In this document: positions 17,272 to 26,046 of the stretch, piece after piece
How the letters are laid out: each line of letters opens with the position of its first letter
Numbering within the stretch: position 1 is the first letter of the stretch
Source: Chitinophaga sp. S165
GTDB lineage: Bacteria > Bacteroidota > Bacteroidia > Chitinophagales > Chitinophagaceae
Assembly: GCF_003182155.1 (NCBI RefSeq)
Contig: NZ_QGTG01000002.1
Coordinates: 1,007,646 to 1,071,645, forward strand
Direction of reading: 5' to 3'
Length of the DNA: 64,000 nt
Position numbers and translations under genes: made by a program
Notes under the pieces: model-generated
Seen by the model: the letters and a program-made list of their open reading frames with translations, nothing else
Database searches by the model: none
What the model was told of the DNA's origin: nothing

Positions 17272-18795
17272 TTACACCAGTATGTTGCCGGTCATTTCCT
17301 TTGGTATCGGAAGACCCATCAGTGTCAGGATGGTAGGCGCCACGTCTCCCAGTTTACCTGGTTTCAGTGTTCCTTTGAAATCGTTACTGATAACAAAGTA
17401 GGGCACCAGGTTGAGTGAGTGTGCTGTATTTGGCGAGCCGTCGTTGTTGATCATGAAATCAGCATTACCGTGGTCAGCCGTCAGGAATACAGTATAGTCA
17501 TTTGCCAGGGCGGCAGTTACTACCTGATTTACGCAGGCATCTACTGTTTCTACTGCTTTAATAACAGCTTCCCAGATACCGGTATGACCAACCATGTCGG
17601 CATTGGCGAAATTGAGACAAACGAAGTCGGCAGATTTGCTTTCTATTTCTGCAACGATGGTGCTTGTTACTTCCAAAGCGCTCATTTCAGGTTGCAGGTC
17701 GTAGGTAGCAACTTTCGGAGAAGCTACGATCAGACGGCGTTCACCCTTGAATTCTTTTTCGCGGCCACCGGAGAAGAAGAAAGATACGTGCGGGTATTTC
17801 TCTGTTTCTGCAATACGGATCTGGCTGCGGTCGTGTGCTTCCAGTACTTCACCTAATGTATTCTGCAGGTTATCATTTTCGAATATTACATGTACACCTT
17901 TATAGGTTTTGTCATATTCGGTCATGGTAGTATAGTGCAGCTGGAGCGGTTCCATACCGAAGTCAGGGAAAGCCTGCTGGGTCAGTACCTGAGTGATCTC
18001 GCGGCAACGGTCAGTACGGAAGTTGAAGCAAAGTACAGCATCTCCCGGCTGGATGGTGGTGATCGGTTTCAGTTGCGCATCAGTTACAACTATCGGCTTG
18101 ATAAATTCATCGGTCACGCCTTCTGCATAAGAAGCTTTAATGGCGTTCACAGGGTCTTGTGTAGGAGTACCTGTACCGTGTACCATTGCATCATAAGCCA
18201 GTTTCACACGTTCCCAGCGTTTATCGCGGTCCATTGCGTAATAACGGCCGGTAATGCTGGCGACTTCTCCAGTGGTTTGTTTCAGGTGGGCTACCAGGTC
18301 TTCCATGTAAGCCAGGCCACCTTTAGGATCGGTATCGCGACCATCGGTGAAGGCGTGAATGTATACTTTGGTCAGTCCTTTATCTTTAGCGATCTGTGTC
18401 AGTGCTTTCAGGTGAGTGATGTGGGAGTGTACGCCACCATCGCTGACAAGACCGATAAGGTGAAGGGCCTTGTCATTGTCTTTAGCATAATTGAAAGTGC
18501 TCTGTAATACGCTGTTGCCAGCCAGTTCGCCGGTGCGGATGGCTACATTGATACGTTGCAGTTCCTGGTATACGATACGTCCTGCGCCGAGGTTCAGGTG
18601 GCCTACTTCGGAGTTGCCCATCTGGCCTTCCGGCAAACCTACGTCTTCACCACAGGTAACGAGTGTGCTGTGCGGGTATTTTGAATACAGACTGCTTACA
18701 AAAGGAGTCTTAGCGTGCGCTATAGCGTCAGCGGCAGGAACCTGTCCTTGCCCCCATCCATCCATGATAACGAGAATGGCTCTTTTCTTTTCCAT
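17272..18795 (-). CDS. gpmI: 2,3-bisphosphoglycerate-independent phosphoglycerate mutase
   Basis: This cytosolic, manganese-dependent glycolytic enzyme interconverts 3- and 2-phosphoglycerate. The 507-residue length is typical. Metal and catalytic residues are clear: D12 in VIMDGWG, the phosphorylated serine S62 in GQMGNSEVGHLNLGAGR, HAFTDGRDTDPKGG, the substrate-binding RGRYYAMDRD-type segment (GRYYAMDRDKRWERV) and the C-terminal LTADHGNAD. It is a monocistronic unit with its own terminator. A degenerate -7 box (TAACTTTA) lies about 33 bases upstream of the ATG. Confidence 0.97.
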   Translation of the reverse strand: MEKKRAILVIMDGWGQGQVPAADAIAHAKTPFVSSLYSKYPHSTLVTCGEDVGLPEGQMGNSEVGHLNLGAGRIVYQELQRINVAIRTGELAGNSVLQSTFNYAKDNDKALHLIGLVSDGGVHSHITHLKALTQIAKDKGLTKVYIHAFTDGRDTDPKGGLAYMEDLVAHLKQTTGEVASITGRYYAMDRDKRWERVKLAYDAMVHGTGTPTQDPVNAIKASYAEGVTDEFIKPIVVTDAQLKPITTIQPGDAVLCFNFRTDRCREITQVLTQQAFPDFGMEPLQLHYTTMTEYDKTYKGVHVIFENDNLQNTLGEVLEAHDRSQIRIAETEKYPHVSFFFSGGREKEFKGERRLIVASPKVATYDLQPEMSALEVTSTIVAEIESKSADFVCLNFANADMVGHTGIWEAVIKAVETVDACVNQVVTAALANDYTVFLTADHGNADFMINNDGSPNTAHSLNLVPYFVISNDFKGTLKPGKLGDVAPTILTLMGLPIPKEMTGNILV

Positions 18796-19079
18796 ATTTC
18801 CGGTTGTAATTTTCTTGTTGCGTAAAGGAGGCTAAAGTTATGAAGCATCCGTGAATACGGCATCAAACTTATTGAAATGACACCAAAATTCATACAGCAG
18901 TGAAAGAACTTTATTACAGTTAGGTTTTATTCTAAAAATATATATTAATATATTCGCATTAATTAATCACTGTACAATACAACGATAATTGTATTTTAAA
19001 AGTACTCCTGCAAATTGGCATAGTTTTAGCCCATTTCACTACAATGATGAAAACTTTACTACTTAATAAAATACTGACG

Positions 19080-19499
19080 ATGAAAAAGTTAATGTATGTG
19101 CTTGGAGTTGTGTTGTTTGGCGTCATTATCACTGCATTCACACTGTCAGCCGCTACCTTAAAACCTACTGCAGCAGGCCCTTTTGAAGATGTGGTGAGTG
19201 CAATTAAACAAGGCGATGCGAGTGCACTATCCCGTTACCTTGATAACACAGTAGAAATCAGCATGGCTGGCAAATCAAACTCTTACAGCAAAGCACAGGC
19301 AGAGATCATTCTGAAAGATTTCTTTTCAAAAAATCAGGTAAAATCATTTGAATTGATCCACCAGGTGGAAAGTGCGGGTGGTTCAAGAGTGGGGATCGCA
19401 AATGTGGGAACATCAGGCGGAGCATTCCGTACGTCTTTCTTTTTGCAGAAAAAAGGAGGCTCGATGGTGCTGAATGAATTACGCTTCGAAAGTAAATAA
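19080..19499 (+). CDS. DUF4783 domain-containing protein
   Basis: A small exported protein with the NTF2-like fold of DUF4783: VVSAIKQGDASALSRYLD, then a central EISMAGKSNSYSKAQAE and the end FFLQKKGGSMVLNELRFE. The function of the family is not known. I start at the ATG at 19080, which gives a standard signal peptide (MKKLMYVLGVVLFGVIITAF); the frame also opens at 19044, with twelve extra residues. It has its own terminator and precedes nadC, a neighbourhood I recall from other Bacteroidota. Confidence 0.8.
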   Translation: MKKLMYVLGVVLFGVIITAFTLSAATLKPTAAGPFEDVVSAIKQGDASALSRYLDNTVEISMAGKSNSYSKAQAEIILKDFFSKNQVKSFELIHQVESAGGSRVGIANVGTSGGAFRTSFFLQKKGGSMVLNELRFESK

Positions 19500-19527
19500 A
19501 TAAAGTATTGTTAAGATTGATAGTGAG

Positions 19528-19553
19528 AAGTCCGGCCCCGCCCGGACTTTTTT
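19528..19553 (+). terminator. Terminator of the DUF4783 gene
   Basis: AAGTCCGG and CCGGACTT with a 6-base loop, then six T. Confidence 0.87.
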
Positions 19554-19622
19554 ATATTACAGAAAGTCTGTTCCCGTCTGCTTTCTGAAATTCACTTACT
19601 TTCGTTCTTTCAAACCGATAGT

Positions 19623-20468
19623 ATGTTACAGGAACCAGCATTTACAGCTCTTATTCGCAGCGCATTGGCCGAAGACATAGGAAATGGCGATCATTCTACT
19701 TTAGCCTGCATACCGGCAACGGCAAGAGGTGGCGCCAGATTGAAGATCAAAGAAGATGGAGTACTGGCCGGAATGGAAGTAGCAGCAGCTATTTTCACTA
19801 TGCTGGATGCATCGTCTGTTTTTAAGCCATTTAAGAAAGACGGAGATAACATGAAGGCCGGAGAAGTGGCATTTGAAGTTGACGCTTCTGTACACACACT
19901 GCTGATGGGCGAGCGCCTTGTATTGAACTGTATGCAAAGAATGAGTGGTATAGCTACGCTGACGCGTCAGTATGTGGATATACTGAAAGGATATCATACC
20001 CGCCTGCTTGACACCCGTAAAACCACCCCTAACTTTCGCTTGCTGGAAAAAGAAGCGGTACGCATCGGGGGAGGTGTAAATCATCGTATGGGACTCTATG
20101 ATATGGTGATGCTGAAAGATAACCACATTGATTTTGCCGGCGGTATTACAGCTGCTGTTACCCAAACGGTAGCCTACCTGCAAAACAAAGCACTGCCTTT
20201 ACAGATAGAAGTGGAAACCCGCAACCTGGAAGATGTGAAAGAGGTGCTGGCAGTAGGACAGGTACACAGGATCATGCTGGACAATTTCTCACCTGCACAA
20301 ATTAAAGATGCATTGGCATTGATTGACGGCCGGTATGAAACAGAGGCGTCCGGTGGTATCAATCTGAGCACGCTGGAAGAATATGCAAAGACAGGGGTTG
20401 ATTATGTATCTGTGGGAGCGGTGATACATCATGCTGTAAGTCTTGATCTGAGTTTAAAAGCAATCTAA
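19623..20468 (+). CDS. nadC: Nicotinate-nucleotide pyrophosphorylase (carboxylating)
   Basis: NadC (quinolinate phosphoribosyltransferase) makes nicotinate mononucleotide from quinolinate and PRPP in de novo NAD synthesis. The 281-residue protein has EDIGNGDHST near the N-terminus, NCMQRMSGIATLT, the PRPP/quinolinate site DTRKTTPNFRLLEKEAVRIG, GGGVNHRMGLYDMVMLKDNH, and the C-terminal EASGGI and DYVSVGAV. A degenerate -7 box (TACTTTCG, 19592-19599) precedes the ATG. The lipid kinase gene follows after 23 bases, so they may share a transcript. Confidence 0.96.
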   Translation: MLQEPAFTALIRSALAEDIGNGDHSTLACIPATARGGARLKIKEDGVLAGMEVAAAIFTMLDASSVFKPFKKDGDNMKAGEVAFEVDASVHTLLMGERLVLNCMQRMSGIATLTRQYVDILKGYHTRLLDTRKTTPNFRLLEKEAVRIGGGVNHRMGLYDMVMLKDNHIDFAGGITAAVTQTVAYLQNKALPLQIEVETRNLEDVKEVLAVGQVHRIMLDNFSPAQIKDALALIDGRYETEASGGINLSTLEEYAKTGVDYVSVGAVIHHAVSLDLSLKAI

Positions 20469-20491
20469 TATCAAATATAATATCCCTAACG

Positions 20492-21376
20492 TTGAGAAAG
20501 ATTCTATTCATCATAAATAGGAAGGCGGGCACAGACCGAGAGAAACGCCTGGAGGGTATCATCAGAAGATATTTAACTCCCAAAGCTTTTTCTGTGGAAG
20601 TGACGCACCTGGAGTATCTGGGGCATGGCACTGACCTGGCTAAAGCAGCGGTAGCAAACGGAACGGACACTGTAGTAGCGGTAGGTGGAGATGGTTCCAT
20701 TAACGAAATTGCCCAGGGACTGGTAGGAACCACTACTGCTCTTGCTATTATCCCGTTGGGAAGCGGTAATGGTTTGGCAAGAGCATTGAAGATACCGTTA
20801 AAAGTTTCCCGTGCGCTGGAAGTAATTGCAGATGGCCGACGTCAGGCAATAGATGTAGGTTACGCGAATGAATATCTTTTCCTGAGTAATGCAGGCGTGG
20901 GTTTTGATGCACTTGTAGCAGACCAGTTCCGTCATAAGACCAAACGTGGCCTGTGGGGATACGCAAAACTGGTGATCAAAAGTTTCAATAGCTATAAAGG
21001 ACCTTCATATCAAATAAGTGTTGACGGTAAAAACCTGGAAGAGCGTGCTTTTCTGCTAACAGTGGCAAATGGTAACCAGTTTGGTTATGAGTTCAAACTG
21101 GCGCCTACAGCCAATGTATTTGACGGTAAGCTGGACCTTTGTGTAGTACCGCCGATCAGGTTCCTCGGATTGATCCCGATCGGACTGTATTCGTTGATGG
21201 GTAATATTGATAAGACCCGTTACATGCAACATTATACGGGAGAGACGATCGTTGTAAAAAGTAAAGAACTGGTGCATTTGCAGGTAGACGGAGATGCCGT
21301 ACCACTGAAGGAAGATGGAAAAGTAGCTTTCCGCATTCATCCTGGCGCGCTGCAGGTAATCGTCAACCGAACTTAA
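20492..21376 (+). CDS. Diacylglycerol/lipid kinase family protein
   Basis: A 294-residue member of the DagK/YegS/sphingosine kinase superfamily. The nucleotide-binding motif GGDGSINEIAQGL (about 68-80), IPLGSGNGLARAL (about 88-100) and the C-terminal beta-sandwich ending VHLQVDGDAVPL identify the family. Substrate is not predictable from sequence; diacylglycerol, undecaprenol-like or sphingoid lipids are all possible, and Bacteroidota do make sphingolipids. Start codon is TTG, followed by RKILFIINRKAG, the standard family N-terminus. Ten bases separate it from the SUI1-type gene. Confidence 0.88.
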   Translation: MRKILFIINRKAGTDREKRLEGIIRRYLTPKAFSVEVTHLEYLGHGTDLAKAAVANGTDTVVAVGGDGSINEIAQGLVGTTTALAIIPLGSGNGLARALKIPLKVSRALEVIADGRRQAIDVGYANEYLFLSNAGVGFDALVADQFRHKTKRGLWGYAKLVIKSFNSYKGPSYQISVDGKNLEERAFLLTVANGNQFGYEFKLAPTANVFDGKLDLCVVPPIRFLGLIPIGLYSLMGNIDKTRYMQHYTGETIVVKSKELVHLQVDGDAVPLKEDGKVAFRIHPGALQVIVNRT

Positions 21377-21386
21377 AATTATTGTT

Positions 21387-21719
21387 ATGTCAAAGAAGAG
21401 GAATAATGCGGGTGGGATCGTTTATTCCACCGATCCTGGTTTCAGACCGGAGAGTAATGAACCGGAAGAAACGGATACCCTGCCTCCTGCCCAGCAGCAG
21501 CTGCGTGTAAAACTGGATACCAAACAACGTGCTGGTAAAGTCGTGACATTGGTAGATGGTTTTATTGGTAAGGCTGAAGACCTGGAAAAATTGGGTAAGG
21601 AACTGAAAACGAAGTGCGGCACGGGTGGTAGTGCAAAAGATGGCCAGATCCTGATACAGGGCGACTATAAGGAGAAAGTGGTGAAATGGCTGCAGGACTG
21701 GGGTTATAAAGCGAAGTAA
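21387..21719 (+). CDS. SUI1/eIF1-like translation factor (YciH family)
   Basis: A 110-residue protein whose C-terminal 75 residues form a SUI1 domain: VKLDTKQRAGKVVTLVDGFI, then LKTKCGTGGSAKDGQILIQG and VKWLQDWGYK. The N-terminus (first 35) is polar. Bacterial YciH proteins resemble eukaryotic eIF1 and can affect start-codon discrimination in vitro; the physiological role is uncertain. It ends the nadC-lipid kinase run. Confidence 0.9.
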   Translation: MSKKRNNAGGIVYSTDPGFRPESNEPEETDTLPPAQQQLRVKLDTKQRAGKVVTLVDGFIGKAEDLEKLGKELKTKCGTGGSAKDGQILIQGDYKEKVVKWLQDWGYKAK

Positions 21720-21726
21720 CAAGATC

Positions 21727-21772
21727 AGGAATCAGGAATAACATACGAGTATGGATCCCTGATTCCTTTTTT
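21727..21772. terminator. Shared terminator of the SUI1-type and AraC genes
   Basis: AGGAATCAGG and CCTGATTCCT enclose a 21-base loop; six T follow on the + strand. The AraC gene stops inside its right edge, so both convergent genes may use it. Confidence 0.75.
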
Positions 21773-22715
21773 ATAACGTTCTGAATGTATGTGGCGTATT
21801 GCCGGTCTGGCTTTTAAAGAAGTGCGAAAAGCTGGCCGGTTCCTCAAACCCGAGAGAGTGCGCAACAAGAGCGATAGGCCAATCGGTATGCATAAGCAGC
21901 AGTCTTGCTTCCAGCAGGATGCGCTGGCGGATATGCTCGCTGGTCGTGCGGCCGGTAACCCTTTTCACGGTTGCATTCAGGTGATTAGGATGTACGTTCA
22001 GCGCCATTGCAAAATCGCCTGCTGTTTTCAACTGCAACTGCTCTTGTTCTGAAGTAATAGGAAATTGTTTTTCCAAAGTATCTGTAAAGCGTTCTGCTAA
22101 CAATTGTGCTGTAGTAAGCGTACGTTGAGGCACAATTTCACTCACCCCTATTCTTTTCGATTCCAGTAATAATAACTGCAGGTAGATAGTGATCGCGTCC
22201 AGACGGTATGCATTACAATCTTTATTCTCTTTAACCAGGCGCTCAAAAATGTCAAGCATGTAGTCGCCCTGCTTTTCACTTAAATTAAGCACGGGGTTAG
22301 CACCAGTCTGAAACAGGGGATGATGCAACAGCTCATCGCGATAGCGTCTGTGTGTTTCGAAAAGATTTTCGGTGAACATGCAGTAATAGCCATCCTGCTC
22401 TCCTTCCGGCTCCCAGATCTTCGGCTCCAGCGGATTGATGAACATCATTGCGGGCGCTTTGATCACATAGGTACGTTGCCCCAGTGTCAGTGTACCACCA
22501 CCTTTGGTGATCAGTGAGATCTTGTAATAATCTCTTCTGGTAGCTGAAATATATTCCCGGCAGGGATTGTTGGCACGGGAGTGAATGGAAAAAGTGCTCT
22601 TTGCCGGTACCTTTGGCAGGTTCTCCTGGTCTACACTCACTTGTGAAAAGTCATCGCTTAGCGTAAGCTTTTTACGATGAACAGATCTGCTGTTCTTACT
22701 GTTTATGGAGGACAT
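21771..22715 (-). CDS. AraC family transcriptional regulator
   Basis: A 314-residue regulator. The N-terminal half is a cupin-like sensing domain (YKISLITKGGGTLTLGQRTY and the PAMMFINPLEPKIW segment); the C-terminal 100 residues carry the two AraC helix-turn-helix units, with FAMALNVHPNHLNATVKRVT and the second unit IALVAHSLGFEEPASFSHFF. The ligand and targets are unknown. It is divergent from the glycosyltransferase gene and convergent with the SUI1-type gene. A TAACTTTG box ends 4 bases before the ATG, which suggests a leaderless mRNA. Confidence 0.92.
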   Translation of the reverse strand: MSSINSKNSRSVHRKKLTLSDDFSQVSVDQENLPKVPAKSTFSIHSRANNPCREYISATRRDYYKISLITKGGGTLTLGQRTYVIKAPAMMFINPLEPKIWEPEGEQDGYYCMFTENLFETHRRYRDELLHHPLFQTGANPVLNLSEKQGDYMLDIFERLVKENKDCNAYRLDAITIYLQLLLLESKRIGVSEIVPQRTLTTAQLLAERFTDTLEKQFPITSEQEQLQLKTAGDFAMALNVHPNHLNATVKRVTGRTTSEHIRQRILLEARLLLMHTDWPIALVAHSLGFEEPASFSHFFKSQTGNTPHTFRTL

Positions 22716-22719
22716 GATA

Positions 22720-22727
22720 CAAAGTTA
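22720..22727 (-). promoter_or_regulatory. -7 box (TAACTTTG) 4 bases before the AraC ATG
   Basis: An exact TAnnTTTG match on the reverse strand; spacing TATC then ATG. Confidence 0.45.
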
Positions 22728-22993
22728 CAAAATGCCTGTCTGCTAATGATGTGCTAATGTAACTGTCTGGAGTTGATGGCATGATGTACGGAAATATTGG
22801 CTTTTAGGTGGTCTCATCAGTTGTTGAAGGGTATTTCTTGTATCGGTGTTGCATTTTTTGATTTGATAAATTAACAAATATTTCACAACTTGGACTTAAC
22901 CTTTATCAACCAAAATCTTGTTTTCATCAACTGGTCTTTTTGATGACTGCCTATTTAACCAACTATCTGTTTGCAGTACAAGATTATTATAAC

Positions 22994-23059
22994 GGATTAC
23001 ATGTTATCGGTGCCTTACCTATGAGCTGTAGCAAGGATAACATGTAATCCTTCTTTTTT
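22994..23059 (+). terminator. Terminator-like hairpin directly upstream of the glycosyltransferase gene
   Basis: GGATTACATGTTATC (22994-23008) and its complement at 23036-23050 form a perfect 15-bp stem with a 27-base loop; TTCTTTTTT follows on the + strand. No + strand gene precedes it, so it would end a leader transcript (attenuation) or an unannotated small RNA. The gene start is 15 bases further on. Confidence 0.6.
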
Positions 23060-23073
23060 CTATCAGGATTCAA

Positions 23074-24621
23074 ATGAATAAAACATCCTATTTCTATCTG
23101 TTTCTCTTTTTATCGCTTAAGCTGGTAGTTCATTACAATATGATTGGTTCGGGCTACGACCTGCATAGAGATGAGTTCCTGCATCTTGACCAGGCTAATC
23201 ACCTGGCGGCAGGGTATCTGTCTGTACCTCCTTTCACAGCGTTTCTTTCCCTGCTTATTAAGTGGCTTGGAGGCGGTGTATTCTGGGTGAGATTTTTTCC
23301 GGCGTTGTTTGGTGCGCTGACGATGGTGGTCATCTGGAAGCTGATCGAACTTTTGAAGGGAGGTCCATATGCACAGATAATTGCAGCGTTTGTGTTCATC
23401 AGTTCTGCTATGTCAAGGCTTAACATGCTATATCAGCCCAATAGCTTTGACGTGCTCTGCTGGACGTTGACTTTTTATTTGTTGATACGCTATGTAATGG
23501 AGGAAAAGCCAGGTTTGCTTTTATGGCTTGGGGTTGTGATCGGCATGGGTTTTTTGAATAAGTACAACATACTTTTCCTGGTGATGGCTTTGATACCGGC
23601 ATTATTGTTCTCCTCTCACCGGAAGATCTTCCTGAATAAATATCTATATGGTGGGGTGCTGATCGCGTTGTTGCTGGCTTTGCCTAATGTCATCTGGCAG
23701 TTTAGAAATGGTTTTCCGGTCATCCATCATATGAAGGAGCTTGCAGCTACGCAATTAGTGAATGTAGAGCGTTCGGGCTTTATTAAGGAGCAATTGCTGT
23801 TCTTCCTTTTGGGAACAGTCGTCTGGGCGGCAGCTCTCGTGGGATTTATCAGACATCTGCCATTCAAACCTTATCGTTTTGTCGGATTGACTTTTCTGTT
23901 CGTAATGGCATTGTTCATCTATATGCAAGCAAAGGCATACTATGCGTTAGGCATTTATCCAGTACTGATTGCTTTTGGAAGCGTTTATTGGGAGCGGGTC
24001 CTGGATGGGGAAAGCAAGCGTCTTTACTGGTTCAGACGGGTGGGAACGTGGTTGATCTTTTTGCCTTTTTTTCTGCTGTACGATATCCTGTTTCCAGTCA
24101 AGCCAGCGCGAATATGGACACCAGGGCCATTCCCACGGGAGGCATTTGCCAAATGGGAAGATGGGAAAGAGCATTCTCTCCCCCAGGATTTTGCGGATAT
24201 GCTTGGCTGGCGGGAATTGGCAGGATTAGCAGTGAAGGCTTATGAGCAGGTGCCTGTAGCCGAACGCAGGAATACGCTGATCCTTTGTGACAATTACGGC
24301 CAGGCGGGGGCAATTAACTACTATGCCGGTAAGAAAGTCAGCCAGGCTGTCAGTTTCAGTGCCGATTATGTAAACTGGTTCCCAAAAATGGACAGCCTGC
24401 ATTATCTGATCGTTGTAGGAAAAGAACCAGGCGAATATGTCCGGAAATATGCGTCCGGCTATACTAAAACCGGACAGATCAGCGATACGCTGGCTCGTGA
24501 ATATGGCGCTGGCGTCTATCTTGTTCAGGGAATTTCTCCTGTTTTTCCAAAGAAATTAAAGCAATGGCAGAAGGAAGAACAGGACTCTTATAAAGCCAGG
24601 ATATACGCTATTTCACAATAA
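23074..24621 (+). CDS. Glycosyltransferase family 39 (ArnT/PMT-like) membrane protein
   Basis: A 515-residue polytopic protein of the GT-C fold. After the first membrane segment comes the family's acidic loop, GSGYDLHRDEFLHLDQ (about 28-43), followed by SVPPFTAFLSLLIKWLGG. About ten further hydrophobic segments run to residue 350, and a soluble periplasmic C-terminal domain follows. Family members move sugars from polyprenyl-phosphate donors onto proteins or lipids in the outer leaflet of the inner membrane; donor and acceptor cannot be told here. The 3' end overlaps the convergent birA gene by 14 bases. Confidence 0.87.
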   Translation: MNKTSYFYLFLFLSLKLVVHYNMIGSGYDLHRDEFLHLDQANHLAAGYLSVPPFTAFLSLLIKWLGGGVFWVRFFPALFGALTMVVIWKLIELLKGGPYAQIIAAFVFISSAMSRLNMLYQPNSFDVLCWTLTFYLLIRYVMEEKPGLLLWLGVVIGMGFLNKYNILFLVMALIPALLFSSHRKIFLNKYLYGGVLIALLLALPNVIWQFRNGFPVIHHMKELAATQLVNVERSGFIKEQLLFFLLGTVVWAAALVGFIRHLPFKPYRFVGLTFLFVMALFIYMQAKAYYALGIYPVLIAFGSVYWERVLDGESKRLYWFRRVGTWLIFLPFFLLYDILFPVKPARIWTPGPFPREAFAKWEDGKEHSLPQDFADMLGWRELAGLAVKAYEQVPVAERRNTLILCDNYGQAGAINYYAGKKVSQAVSFSADYVNWFPKMDSLHYLIVVGKEPGEYVRKYASGYTKTGQISDTLAREYGAGVYLVQGISPVFPKKLKQWQKEEQDSYKARIYAISQ

Positions 24622-25387
24622 CGAACTCTACCTCGCCAAAGCCTAACTGTAGCACTTCTCCATCTTTTTCAAGGCATAGTTTTCCATCAGGGAGCACATC
24701 CCTGATAATTCCTTCGAAATACTCCTCATTGATACGGTAAGTGCCAGCTTGTCCGAAGCGGAAAAGCTTACTTTTATAGGCTTCCAGCAGGGTTTCATAA
24801 TGGGCAGGATGCAGCAGTTTCAGTCTCTCTTCCAGGCAAGCACAGAGATGCCGGGTAAGTTCGATAGCGTCCCATGTCTTGCCTGTGATCTGTTTCAGGG
24901 ACACAGGATTAGGCAAATGGGAAGGGAAACTGGTCTGATTGATATTGATGCCCATACCTGTAATGGCATATTGCCATGTATTGCCGCGTAATACATTTTC
25001 GATCAGAATGCCGCCTGCCTTTCTGTCACGCCAGTAAATATCATTACTCCACTTGATAGCGGTTTCATCACCGGCATAACTACTGAACCAATCACAGACG
25101 CCCAGGGCTACTGCGGCACTGAGCATAAACTGCCTGGAAAGGTGCAGCATGCCGGGTTGCAGGGCTATAGTCAATATTATGTTTTCTCCGGCGGGCGATA
25201 ACCATTGTTTGCCGCGTTGTCCTTTTCCTGCAGTTTGCTCCATGGCAAACCAGGCTGTACCGGGTGTCACCTGGCCGGTATTTACCTGCTCCATGGCATA
25301 GTTATTGGTGCTGTCTACTGTGTCTAAAATGTATAATGGCTGTCCGATCACGGGAAAAATCTTTTGTGATTTAGCTTGAAGAAGCAA
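24608..25387 (-). CDS. birA: Biotin--[acetyl-CoA-carboxylase] ligase
   Basis: BirA activates biotin with ATP and attaches it to the carrier lysine of carboxylases. Motifs in this 259-residue protein: DTVDSTNNYAM, the biotinyl-AMP loop KGQRGKQWLSPAGENI, KWSNDIYW and GILIEN, then a short C-terminal SH3-like domain. There is no N-terminal helix-turn-helix, so it is the non-regulatory class. The frame opens with TTG at 25387; a GTG twelve codons later (25351, just before IGQPLYILDTVDS) would give a tighter N-terminus and is a fair alternative. Confidence 0.92.
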   Translation of the reverse strand: MLLQAKSQKIFPVIGQPLYILDTVDSTNNYAMEQVNTGQVTPGTAWFAMEQTAGKGQRGKQWLSPAGENIILTIALQPGMLHLSRQFMLSAAVALGVCDWFSSYAGDETAIKWSNDIYWRDRKAGGILIENVLRGNTWQYAITGMGININQTSFPSHLPNPVSLKQITGKTWDAIELTRHLCACLEERLKLLHPAHYETLLEAYKSKLFRFGQAGTYRINEEYFEGIIRDVLPDGKLCLEKDGEVLQLGFGEVEFVIVK

Positions 25388-25548
25388 AGTAAATCATTTT
25401 ATCTTTTTCTTAACAATCGGGCGGATGCCGGCAGAAGAGCAGGGTATGAGACAAGTGTATGATTTATAGGCATTAAAGTCCCGTACATCATGAATTATTA
25501 CGCATTGTAACAATATCATCTTCCGGCGTTTATTTGCTCCTTCTTTAG

Positions 25549-25556
25549 TAATTTTG
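25549..25556 (+). promoter_or_regulatory. -7 box (TAATTTTG) for rsfS-ftsH
   Basis: An exact TAnnTTTG match, 36 bases before the TTG start of rsfS. Confidence 0.5.
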
Positions 25557-25592
25557 ACAATTAAAGATTATTTTTAACCAAAAGAGATTTTA

Positions 25593-26000
25593 TTGGCACC
25601 CTTAACCGTTCTGAGTACGAGAAAGAAAGCGTTAACGCGCTTGAGTAGAGAAAGCGAGATTTTTTCCACCATCATCAAGGCCATCCAGGAAAAAAAGGGA
25701 GAGAACATAGTTTCCCTGGATTTGCGCCAGATTCCTGAAGCTGTGGCTGATTTCTTTGTTATATGTGAGGCTAACTCCAATACACAGGTGAGGGCTATCG
25801 CCGACTTCGTGGAAGACCAAGTGTCGCAGCACATCGGCGAACAACCTTACAAACACGAGGGATTTACCGCGCAACAATGGATACTGGTAGATTATGTGAA
25901 TGTTGTGGTGCATGTATTCCAACCTGAAACCAGGCAGTTCTATAGCCTGGAGGACATGTGGAGTGATGCAGAACGAATGGAGCATAATGATACAAACTAA
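25593..26000 (+). CDS. rsfS: Ribosomal silencing factor RsfS
   Basis: RsfS binds ribosomal protein L14 and blocks subunit joining during starvation. The 135-residue product has the RsfS/DUF143 pattern: IVSLDLRQIPEAVADFFVIC, SNTQVRAIADFVE, the GFTAQQWILVDYVNVVVHVF block and FYSLEDMWSDAE. The start codon is TTG. It is the first gene of an rsfS-ftsH-LUD run, an order familiar from Bacteroidota. Confidence 0.94.
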   Translation: MAPLTVLSTRKKALTRLSRESEIFSTIIKAIQEKKGENIVSLDLRQIPEAVADFFVICEANSNTQVRAIADFVEDQVSQHIGEQPYKHEGFTAQQWILVDYVNVVVHVFQPETRQFYSLEDMWSDAERMEHNDTN

Positions 26001-26046
26001 TAACTTTTAACTATTACCGACATCCTTAAAAAAGGATCGTAAGATT

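Larger units (their letters stand above)
22716..23073. other. Divergent intergenic region before the glycosyltransferase gene
   Basis: 358 bases without a gene. Contents: the AraC -7 box, two in-register 11-base words beginning GCTAATG (22742 and 22753), an inverted TCATCA/TGATGA pair near 22927-22945, and the hairpin at 22994-23059. No exact TAnnTTTG box is visible on the + strand. Confidence 0.5.
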
